Assembly (NCBI GenBank): GCA_003164155.1
Contig: PLSG01000174.1
Span: 245-12,848 of the forward strand
Length of the DNA: 12,604 nt
Reading direction: 5' to 3'
Source: Parachlamydiaceae bacterium
Lineage (GTDB): Bacteria; Chlamydiota; Chlamydiia; Chlamydiales; Parachlamydiaceae
Shown here: piece after piece, positions 6,101 through 11,600 of the stretch
Numbering within the stretch: the first letter of the stretch is position 1
How the letters are laid out: each line of letters begins with the position of its first letter
The notes under the pieces: model-generated
Seen by the model: the letters and a program-made list of their open reading frames with translations, nothing else
Database searches by the model: none
Told to the model about the DNA's origin: nothing
Translations under genes and position numbers: made by a program

Positions 6101-8692
6101 CAAGAGCCGCTTGCATCGACTCTTCCTTGGAAGGACCTTGGCATCTATCTCATCACCAGTGGGGCCGGGAGCTTAGGGCTGATCTTTGCCAAAGAAATCG
6201 CTTTAAAGACCAAGCGTGCAACGATCATCTTGACAGGCAGATCGCTACCGAGCGCTGAAACTCAGAGGACAATAGATCTTCTGCGCAAAGAGGGCTGCAC
6301 AATAGACTATATGCAGACTGATATAGGCAATCGATCTTCTGTCAGAGAGCTTATCCATGGCATCCAACAGCGCTATGGAACCATCAACGGCATTTTGCAT
6401 AGCGCAGGCGTTGTTCACGATAGTTTTCTTATGAAAAAAACATCTGATGAGTTTAAAGAAGTGCTTCTTCCTAAAGTTTTAGGAACGGTAAATCTCGATG
6501 AAGAGACCAAGGAAATTCCCCTCGATTTCTTTGTGATGTTCTCCTCTGTGGCCGCCGTCTTGGGAAATGTCGGCCAGGCAGATTATGCTACTGCCAACGC
6601 CTTCATGGATGCTTATGCCCTTGCTCGCCAAAAACTAGTTGTCTTAAAGAAACGGCAGGGTCGCACGCTTGCCCTAAATTGGCCGCTCTGGAAAGAGGGG
6701 GGCATGCAGGTCGATGCTGCCACGGAAACACTTTTAAAACGCACCCTGAACATGATGCCATTGGAAACCCAAAAGGGGATTGAGGCCTTCTATCAAGCCT
6801 TAGGCTCTGAGTATGCCGAGGTGCTAGTCGCGCAAGGAATTGTTAAAGAGATGAAGCAAAAGCTAATTAAAAAACCCCCTGCGATTTTAAAAGCAAACGG
6901 CCCTCAAAAAGAAGGCGAGGAAATTCAGCGAGAAGTTGAACGCATGTTGCAAGAGGTAGCTTCAAAAATTTTAAAACTGCGCATCGAAGATCTGGATGTC
7001 GATTCCTCCTTAAGCGATTTTGGTTTCGATTCTATCTTGCTTACCGAATTTGCCAACCAGATAAATAGCAAATTTGATCTCGAACTCGCCCCTACGGTTT
7101 TCTTTGAATACCCCACAATTGAAAGAATGGCGAAGTTTTTAGTTGATCAGCACACCAGCAAATTCACTGGGCGCTTCTCTGTACAGGAAGAGGTTCCTAT
7201 TGAAGACAGTAAAAAATTGGAGAATGTAACGGACACTCTACCGCTACCAAAAATAGCAGAAATTCCCTCCCACTCTTTCCGTCGCATGCCCTCAAAAGAA
7301 CCGCAGGATTCTAGATCAATCGAGGCCGCACTGCCCAAATTCACAGCTCGAGAACCCATTGCTATTGTAGGCATGAGCGGTGTATTTCCAATGTCCCATA
7401 ACATAGGCGAATTTTGGCAAAATCTTGTGGCTGGAAAAGACTGCATTTCTGAAGTGCCGCTAGATCGCTGGGATTGGAGGGCTTTATGGGGAGACCCGAC
7501 TACAGAACCGAATAAGACAAATGTCAAATGGGGGGGATTTTTAGACAATATCGCAGGATTTGACCCCTTATTCTTTGGCATCTCACCTAAAGAAGCCCTA
7601 TTTATGGATCCTCAACAAAGGCTTTTGATGCAGCATGTGTGGATGGCCATCGAAGACGCCGGCTATTCAGCCGAAAGTCTGGCTGGAAAAAACATTGGCA
7701 TGTTTATTGGCACAGGTAGCAGCGGATACGATTCTCTACTGGAAAAAGCCCATCAGCCCATTGAAGGATATTCTTCTACAGGCACTGTTCCCTCGGTGGG
7801 ACCTAACCGCATGAGCTATTTCCTAGATATCCATGGGCCCAGCGAACCAATCGAGACAGCTTGTTCTTCCTCGCTTGTGGCCATCCATCGTGCTGTTACG
7901 GCCATGCAAGTAGGCGATTGCGAAGAGGCCCTGGTCGGAGGAGTAAACACCATCGTCTCACCTGAAATGCACATTAGTTTCAACAAAGCCGGCATGCTAG
8001 CTGAAGACGGGCGCTGCAAAACGTTTTCAAAATATGCCAATGGATATGTGCGTGGAGAAGGTGTCGGCATACTTTTTCTTAAAAAGCTCAAAGCGGCTGA
8101 ATCCGCTGGAGACCACATTTATGGGATAATCCGCGGCAGCGCGGAAAACCATGGCGGACGAGCGACTTCGTTGACGGCGCCAAATCCCAAAGCGCAGGCG
8201 GATCTACTTATTGCCGCTTATAAGCAAGCCGGAGTTGACCCAAGAGCTGTCAGTTACATCGAGGCGCATGGTACAGGCACGGAACTTGGCGATCCAGTGG
8301 AAGTAAATGGCTTAAAGGCCGCTTTTGCTGAACTCTATCGATTGACAGGTGATTCACTGGTGAAGAGCGCGCATTGTGGCTTGGGATCTGTCAAGTCAAA
8401 CATTGGACACTTAGAGCTGGCGTCTGGGGTGGCCGGTGTGATCAAAGTGCTTTTGCAGATGAAGCATAAAACACTAGTTAAGAGTCTACATGCCGAAGAA
8501 CAAAATCCTTATATCGATTTGAATGGCACTCCATTTTATATTGTGAGAGAAAACAAGGCATGGTATCCCTTAAAAGATATTCAAGGGAAATTGCTGCCCC
8601 GCATGGCTGGTGTAAGTAGTTTTGGATTTGGGGGAGTCAATTCACATGTCGTCATTGAAGAGTATATTTCTAAAGAGGATAAAACTTTATGA
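2..8692 (+). CDS. Modular type I polyketide synthase, cis-AT-like reducing module joined to trans-AT-type modules (5' partial)
   Basis: This multimodular cytosolic PKS extends a carrier-bound acyl chain. The frame is open from base 2, and its first residues are already the end of a dehydratase domain. GTG 38 is therefore internal and the real start is upstream. Visible order: DH end, structural segment, ER, KR, ACP, KS1, AT-less linker, DH, KR, ACP, KS2. Catalytic residues are present in both KS domains (Cys 3557/His 3962/His 4082; Cys 7862/His 8267/His 8408), in the DH (His 4958, Asp 5459), and the phosphopantetheine serines lie at 2804 and 7031. No AT follows either KS, so extender loading must come from a separate AT protein, as in the trans-AT family. 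The protein ends eight codons after the KS2 core and the next gene continues the same module, so the two products must work together. The domain types are certain; the product is unknown. Confidence 0.97.
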   Translation, partial: AAITLFSPLERVVRLHGKITAWTEQNISADLTIFSISGLVLATLQGFRARRTSRSNLLQMLQVEDPVNAWSYQVDWQATPLEAFQNPAEHLIGTWIVFSDTSKLSSLTIKRFEELGVHCIVINADKASSLHKADILKLLQETSQSNHLANPLSGILLLERASSDISAINLDAILKEQQTHLKIALYLIQSLIVLNHKQVPLVCFATTGVQPIARFPTTLTLSPLIGFYRSLRLEHSELLYRHIDLDPSSDDLENSKHLLAELKAADKEDQTAYRQGLRYAPRLLRTRDLRRKEKVLTIPSEKAYQLNTHAKGPLENLFLQPIDWPRALKPQEIAIEVKASGLNFRDVLNALGLYPGEAGALGGELAGTIVSKGAEVEAFQLGDAVFGFMAGGMASYAIGDARCMVSKPPQLSFEDAAAIPIVFSTAWHALEELAKLKSGEKVLIHAGAGGVGLAAIQIAQHIGAEIYTTAGSPEKQAYLKSLGVSHVYHSRNLEYADQILQDTNGKGVDVVLNSITGEGFIANTLRACQPKSRFVEIGKRDIWTAEQMKKAKPDLAYFILALDQMLVDHPEQAHALLENVVAQFAEEKLKPLPYTAFALTEAIQAFEYLKRAKNIGKVVLNAPKQLSIDPHSAYLITGGLGGLGIKCAEWLVLQGAKFVVLASRNAPTDRALDVVKQLKKREAAVEIISMDIADPSAVTALMQKFGQAWPQLKGIIHAAGVLDDGTLLDQAWPRFEKVFAPKIAGSWNLHHTSLNKPLDFFILFSSVASVLGSPGQSNYAAANAFLDGLANYRHQQGLPALSISWGPWAEVGMAAQLTQRHKASGFISFTPEEGWKALEFALKQHTEHLLLVKIDWRTWFQKQQRKFNWLSVLNPLLHKHVQDSTLQHKLQSAALSEKEIVLRQHLESLTRKILGFSSNQELSATQGFFDSGMDSLMSVEFKNQLQLDIGGAYALPPTLIFDYPTLNDLTRYLNTLLSTLDSDVKDSNDKKFAEKRLALQTANSQLKLSHQPQNEAIAIIGMGCRFPGGANDPETFWDLLAKGFDAIREVPKERWDIDAYYDPNPEASGKMYTRVGGFLNVPVDQFDAQFFGISPREAEFMDPQQRLILEVTWEALEHAGINPRKLEKSATGVFVGVCSHDYNDMLEKNSTSNAYVGTGNANSVLAGRLSFLLGLQGPSFALDTACSSSLVAISQACLSLHAGECSLALVGGVNLILAPAITVNFCKAGMLSVDGHCKTFDEHANGYVRGEGCGVIVLKRLGDAQRDGDRILATIKGAAVNQDGASAGLTVPNGIAQEALLRMALIKANLEAKDISYVEVHGTGTPLGDPIEAYALGEVMKVSRKKDQPLWLGSVKTNIGHLEGAAGIAGVIKVVLALQHNAIPLHRHFHKLNPMIQLDSIPAKIPLELTPWVHQDKPRRAGVSSFGFSGTNAHVILEEAPLPAKPSPNQESISLITLSAKNDERLLEYAKKLLEFIKKHPDLNLTEMAYTLQVGRAPMSDRLGLVVSSMEDLRDKLQKFIAGEEAIEGVYRGQLKKNKELVLRFETNVELHEVIDKWMEHRKFADLIEIWVKGLDINWSKLYGEHKPQRIDLPTYPFARKRHWFEETETPRINLATTSLSRLHPLLHENCSTLSQEKFRSAFTGEEFFLKDHVVHGQKVLPAVAYLEMVYAALRIALDDSEYTIELKNVVWVRPLIVKDSVQTVNVALFTEEDDSLAYEVYKGLGQEAEVYCQGKAVISRMSEINTLDLTELQEMAFVRKISAKECYAAFEKIGLHYGAGHQSIESLRVTENGVLAKLKLPTYLEETLNTFTLQPSLVDGAWQAAIGFLLTATTSPLKPLLPFALDSIKIFNKCTSSMWAWLRQVEGKKLDIDLCDEAGNISAKIAGLSLHALEDQPEATGMLMLHPVWKERAIGQASVSKRTEVKVFEFPLGSSFNEQALQLFMEMRPTIQKQPAEDCLIQVVIRDPIQFGLAGLLKTAHLENPKIHGQVILVSDQDGPLAEILEKGESIPNAELKYELGKWYAKEWEEIIQEPLASTLPWKDLGIYLITSGAGSLGLIFAKEIALKTKRATIILTGRSLPSAETQRTIDLLRKEGCTIDYMQTDIGNRSSVRELIHGIQQRYGTINGILHSAGVVHDSFLMKKTSDEFKEVLLPKVLGTVNLDEETKEIPLDFFVMFSSVAAVLGNVGQADYATANAFMDAYALARQKLVVLKKRQGRTLALNWPLWKEGGMQVDAATETLLKRTLNMMPLETQKGIEAFYQALGSEYAEVLVAQGIVKEMKQKLIKKPPAILKANGPQKEGEEIQREVERMLQEVASKILKLRIEDLDVDSSLSDFGFDSILLTEFANQINSKFDLELAPTVFFEYPTIERMAKFLVDQHTSKFTGRFSVQEEVPIEDSKKLENVTDTLPLPKIAEIPSHSFRRMPSKEPQDSRSIEAALPKFTAREPIAIVGMSGVFPMSHNIGEFWQNLVAGKDCISEVPLDRWDWRALWGDPTTEPNKTNVKWGGFLDNIAGFDPLFFGISPKEALFMDPQQRLLMQHVWMAIEDAGYSAESLAGKNIGMFIGTGSSGYDSLLEKAHQPIEGYSSTGTVPSVGPNRMSYFLDIHGPSEPIETACSSSLVAIHRAVTAMQVGDCEEALVGGVNTIVSPEMHISFNKAGMLAEDGRCKTFSKYANGYVRGEGVGILFLKKLKAAESAGDHIYGIIRGSAENHGGRATSLTAPNPKAQADLLIAAYKQAGVDPRAVSYIEAHGTGTELGDPVEVNGLKAAFAELYRLTGDSLVKSAHCGLGSVKSNIGHLELASGVAGVIKVLLQMKHKTLVKSLHAEEQNPYIDLNGTPFYIVRENKAWYPLKDIQGKLLPRMAGVSSFGFGGVNSHVVIEEYISKEDKTL
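209..880 (+). other. KR structural subdomain (non-catalytic, precedes ER)
   Basis: It begins with the WSYQVDWQ motif, the usual first strand of the ketoreductase structural half, and ends with a YRQGLRYAPRLLR pattern. It has no nucleotide-binding glycine motif or catalytic Tyr. In fully reducing PKS modules this truncated KR-like fold sits between DH and ER and pairs with the catalytic KR behind the ER. The position here matches that arrangement exactly. Confidence 0.75.
908..1864 (+). other. Enoylreductase (ER) domain, in-line
   Basis: This NADPH-dependent enoyl reductase of the medium-chain dehydrogenase fold saturates the double bond made by the preceding DH. Visible marks are the GLNFRDVLNALGLYPG entry motif (from ~1022), GGELAG, and the nucleotide-binding HAGAGGVGLAA at 1334-1366. 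The domain ends with IGKVVL near 1861. Its place between structural segment and KR is the standard cis-AT arrangement. In trans-AT systems an ER is more often a separate protein or placed elsewhere, so this supports a cis-AT-like origin of the module. Confidence 0.93.
1895..2460 (+). other. Ketoreductase KR0, B-type, of the fully reducing module
   Basis: This short-chain dehydrogenase-type domain reduces the beta-keto group with NADPH. It has an intact TGGLGGLG motif (1910-1933), an FSS serine (~2294), Tyr 2336 and Asn 2348. The LDD motif at 2165-2173, with no Trp eight residues before the Tyr, marks a B-type KR in the established motif scheme. A non-proline residue two after the Tyr points to B1. 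Because DH and ER act afterwards in this module, the hydroxyl stereochemistry is erased in the product. Confidence 0.92.
2700..2925 (+). other. Acyl carrier protein ACP0
   Basis: This helical carrier domain has the phosphopantetheine site in FFDSGMDSLMSVEF; the modified Ser is codon 2804. The GMDSLM core is the form usual in cis-AT modules and differs from the GFDSI cores of the two later carriers in this window. It closes the fully reducing module and hands its chain to KS1. Confidence 0.93.
3041..4322 (+). other. Ketosynthase KS1, cis-AT-like in sequence
   Basis: A complete decarboxylating condensation domain: Cys 3557 in DTACSSSLVA, His 3962 in HGTGTPLGDP, His 4082 in TNIGHLEGAAG. Its start (AIIGMGCRFPGGA), the GKMYTRVGGFL segment and the SGTNAHVILEEAP end resemble ketosynthases of cis-AT and hybrid lines. 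It lacks the WGDP...NKTNVKWGGF segment shared by KS2 and KS3. What follows is nevertheless a trans-AT linker. KS1 would accept the saturated chain from ACP0. Confidence 0.93.
4323..4815 (+). other. AT-less post-KS linker 1 (trans-AT type)
   Basis: About 160 residues separate KS1 from DH1, where a cis-AT module would carry roughly 400-450 residues of linker plus AT. The text matches the trans-AT flanking subdomain: ITLSAKNDERLLEYAKKLL, AYTLQVGRAPMSDRLGLVV, a WVKGLDINWSKLY segment, and the closing PTYPFARKRHW at 4781-4813. No GHSxG acyltransferase motif is present. The same pattern recurs at 8713-9171 and 11935-12387. Confidence 0.88.
4868..5690 (+). other. Dehydratase DH1
   Basis: A double-hotdog dehydratase that removes water from the beta-hydroxy intermediate. 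It starts with LHPLLHEN and carries HVVHGQKVLP (4958-4987, fitting HxxxGxxxxP, catalytic His 4958) and PSLVDGAWQ with Asp 5459 (DxxxQ). The usual YGPxF segment is altered to YGAGH near 5334-5348, with Pro replaced by Ala and Phe by His. Since the catalytic pair and the motif proline are kept, pyran synthase or enoyl-isomerase variants are unlikely. Confidence 0.9.
5624..5643 (+). repeat. 20-base exact repeat at the end of DH1, shared with DH2 (9994-10013)
   Basis: The bases coding for LCDEAGN near the DH end are identical in DH1 and DH2, within a longer run differing only at silent positions. The DH domains are therefore recent paralogues. The shared region lies about 80 bases before the point where the second module loses its KR. 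Confidence 0.75.
5705..6840 (+). other. Ketoreductase KR1 with altered NADPH motif, B-type
   Basis: The structural half begins at MLMLHPVWKER (5708) and the catalytic half near 6140. Lys in LLPKVLG, the FSS serine (~6542), Tyr 6584 and Asn 6596 are all present. The Asp of VHD (6413-6421) occupies the diagnostic LDD position, so a B-type, D-configured hydroxyl is predicted. That is compatible with dehydration by DH1 to an E alkene. The nucleotide motif is TSGAGSLG (6155-6178) instead of TGGxGGLG, so two of the usual glycines are serines; activity is likely but less certain than for KR0. Confidence 0.88.
6915..7150 (+). other. Acyl carrier protein ACP1
   Basis: A single carrier domain with DFGFDSILLTEFAN; the phosphopantetheine Ser is codon 7031. 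The GFDSI form is typical of trans-AT carriers. Six residues after this Ser there is Phe, not the Trp that marks carriers used for beta-branching, so beta-branching is not predicted here. An approximately 60-residue Pro/Glu/Lys/Ser-rich linker joins it to KS2. Confidence 0.93.
7352..8668 (+). other. Ketosynthase KS2, trans-AT type, at the protein's carboxy end
   Basis: A complete KS: Cys 7862 in ETACSSSLVA, His 8267 in HGTGTELGDP, His 8408 in SNIGHLELASG. It begins PIAIVGMSGVFP and has the WGDPTTEPNKTNVKWGGF segment common in trans-AT ketosynthases. Because both histidines are present it is not an obvious non-elongating KS0. The late motif is GFGGVNSH instead of the common GFGGTNAH. It should receive the alkene chain from ACP1. 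Only seven residues follow its EEYI end before the stop, so its partner domains lie on the next protein. Confidence 0.93.
8285..8316 (+). repeat. 32-base exact repeat, copy A (KS2)
   Basis: This stretch, starting CTTGGCGATCC, is identical over 32 bases to 11506-11537 in KS3. It falls on LGDPVEVNGLK after the HGTGT motif. The flanking KS sequence also matches well at the DNA level, so this is part of a longer paralogous repeat that could support recombination between modules. Confidence 0.85.
8674..8691 (+). promoter_or_regulatory. Ribosome binding site and ATGA stop-start overlap
   Basis: AGAGG at 8674-8678 lies ten bases before ATG 8689, within the last codons of the upstream gene. The start overlaps TGA 8690-8692. 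This arrangement points to translational coupling, which would help make the two halves of one module in equal amounts. No promoter is visible at the junction. Confidence 0.8.
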
Positions 8693-11600
8693 ATCCGACT
8701 AATGATACCCCACGTGCAATCCTTATACCACTTTCTGCTAAGAACAAAGAGCGCTTGATGGCTTATGTTAAAAAGATGGTGGATTTTGTCGAAGCAAATC
8801 CTGAAGTAAATTTAATAAATCTTGCCTATACCTTACAGGTGGGTAGGGTGGCCATGGAAGAGCGGCTTGGTCTGATTGTAACCTCAGTCGCAGAATTAAA
8901 AGACAAACTTCACAGATTTCTTAAAGGTGAAGAAGGTTTAGGCAACTTGTATCTAGGCCAAGTCAAGCGAAACAAAGAAATGATTTCATCGTTCGAGGCA
9001 GATGAAGATTTCCATATCATGACTGCTCAATGGATAGAAAAGAGGAAGTATTCTAAAATTTTGGATTTTTGGGTCAAAGGGCTGCATGTAGACTGGAATA
9101 AACTCTACATGCATAAGAAACCGCAGCGCATCAGTTTACCAACCTATCCCTTTGCCGATGAGAAATATTGGATTGGAGGATTAGACCCTAACTTCTTCTC
9201 TTCCTCAATTTCAAGATCAGCTCAGCTGCATCCTTTATTGCATGAAAACCAGTCAACCATATTTAAAGAGGTCTTTAGTTCAACCTTTACGGGAAACGAA
9301 TTTTTCTTAAAAGATCACGTTATTAGGGGGCAGAAAGTACTTCCCGGAGCAGCTCAAATCGAAATGGCTTATGTCGCTATGCGCCAGGCCAGTGGAGATT
9401 TTCAAACGCCGCTTCAACTGAAGCATATCAGTTGGAAACGACCATTTTGCATGGATGATGTCCCTCAAACAGTACATATCGCCGTTTCACCTGAAGAGAA
9501 CAATGCGATGGCCTATGAAGTTTATAGTGGATCAGAACAAGATGCCATCATACATAGTCAAGGGACTGCTCTATTTACCACAGTTAAAGAGTTAAAGTCT
9601 GTAGACATGGCGGCGCTACAAGCCCAGCCCTTTATCAGCGAGCATACCTCAAAAGAAATATATGAAATCTTTAACGATTTGGGCTTGTGTTACGGTCCAG
9701 GTCAACAATCTATTCACTTTTTGCGCGTTTTGGAAAATGCCGTGCTGGCGAAATTGCATTTGCCCGAATCCGTAGTCGATACCCTCAACGCCTACACATT
9801 GCATCCGTCTCTTCTAGACGGTGCTCTGCAAGCTTCCATTGGCTTTAAGCTCAAGGGTAGTGCGATAAAATTGATGCTACCATTTAGCCTCGACTCGCTT
9901 GAGGTTTTTGGCAAATCTTCTGCTAGCATGTGGGCTTTGGTTCGTCCCTATGAAGGACATACTTCAGAAAAATTCCAAAAATTGGATATCGATTTATGCG
10001 ATGAGGCGGGAAATATCGTTGTCCAAATGAGGGGTTTTTCCTCACTGGCTGTGGAAGAGGAAAACGTGGGCCGGGGTATGCTTTTGTTTCAACCTGTAGC
10101 GAAAGAAAAGACGGCCGATAAAAGCATGGCCAAAGAAAAAGATGTTCAAGAAATCAAATCTCCCGAGATCGATACCCAGCAGCTTTCGCTAAAAATCCAG
10201 AGAATGCTGCAAGAAATTGCCTCGAAGATATTAAATTTACCTATTGAAAAGCTCGATGTCGATTCCGAGCTCAGCGAATACGGCTTTGATTCGATTACAT
10301 TGACCGATTTTGCTAACCAAGTGGCGAACAAGTATCACGTAGAGCTCACCCCTACAATTTTCTTTGAATATCCGACCATTGAAAGTTGTGCAAAATACTT
10401 AAGCGTGCAATATGGCGCTAAATTAGCCTCCCATTTTGCTGTGCGCACACTTGCCACTGCAGAGAGTGCAAAGGAGCTGCCTGAAACTTCCTCGCTCTTG
10501 GATCATCGCCTCCGCTTTAAATCCTCAGCTAAAGACAATTCTACACTAGGGGCAAAGTCTCAGGATCTGCACGCACCCATCGCTATTGTGGGCATGAGTG
10601 GAGCCTTCCCCAAGGCTCATGACCTAGAAGAGTTTTGGGGAAATCTGCTCACAGGGAAAGATTGCATTTCAGAAATCCCTGAAGATCGTTGGGATTGGCG
10701 CGCCATTTGGGGCGATCCCACCCAAGAAGATAACAAAACAAATGTCAAGTGGGGGGGATTCTTAGACAATATATCAGAATTTGATCCCTTGTTTTTTGGC
10801 ATTTCGCCAAGAGAAGCCCTTCTGATGGATCCTCAGCAAAGGCTTTTGATGGAATATGTGTGGCTGGCGATAGAAAATGCCGGCTATGCCGCAAAAAGCC
10901 TTTCAGGAACAAACACTGGTATGTTTATAGGGACAGCAAGCTCGGGATATGAAGCGCGCATTGAAAAAGCGCATGTGCCGATCGAAGGCTATACTGCCAC
11001 AGGTATGGTACCCTCGGTAGGACCCAATCGCATGAGCTTTTTCTTGAATTTCCACGGCCCCAGCGAACCGATAGAAACAGCCTGTTCTTCTTCTCTCGTG
11101 GCTATTCACCACGCGATTATGGCTATTCACACTGGTGACTGTGATCAGGCAATTGCCGGAGGTATCAATGCCATTGTAAGTCCTGAGGTGCAGATAAGTT
11201 TTAATAAAGCTGGGATGCTCTCTCCAGATGGACGTTGTAAAACCATTTCCAAAAATGCCAATGGATATGGTCGAGGTGAAGGCGTTGGAATGCTGTTCCT
11301 CAAAAAGCTCTCCGATGCTGAAGCTTCGGGAGATAGGATATATGCCGTGATCCGCAGTAGCGCCGTAAATCATGGAGGCCGGGCAAACTCCTTAACAGCC
11401 CCAAATTCCAAAGCTCAGGCCGACTTACTCATTACGGCTTACAACAAAGCTGGTATCGATCCTCGTACTGTCAGCTACATCGAAGCGCATGGCACAGGTA
11501 CTTCGCTTGGCGATCCAGTGGAAGTAAATGGCTTAAAAGCTGCCTTTAAGGAGCTCTACCAGTCAAATGGCGATCTGCATGTTGAGCGTGCCCATTGCGG

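Noticed and set aside
5690..6140. C-methyltransferase between DH1 and KR1
   Set aside because: This stretch is the KR structural half (PVW start, AGLLKTAHLENPK segment). No SAM-binding glycine motif is visible.
6070..6258. Small plus-strand open frame inside KR1
   Set aside because: It overlaps the KR1 nucleotide-binding region in another frame, and its translation has no family features.
7147..7581. 144-codon open frame on the minus strand, and a similar 132-codon one at 3773-4171
   Set aside because: Both are antisense to conserved KS coding sequence, have no protein family features, and are explained by codon bias of the real genes.
8670..8695. Programmed -1 ribosomal frameshift fusing the two proteins
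   Set aside because: A -1 shift would join the frames, but no X XXY YYZ slippery heptamer is present before the stop. A good AGAGG and ATG explain the second gene by reinitiation.
9226..10062. DH2 as a pyran synthase or enoyl-isomerase variant
   Set aside because: Those variants usually lose the motif proline and/or the catalytic Asp. DH2 keeps His, Pro and Asp in canonical motifs.
10903..11373. 156-codon open frame on the minus strand
   Set aside because: It lies entirely opposite the KS3 core, whose catalytic motifs are conserved. It shows no recognisable domain and is a shadow of the plus-strand coding sequence.
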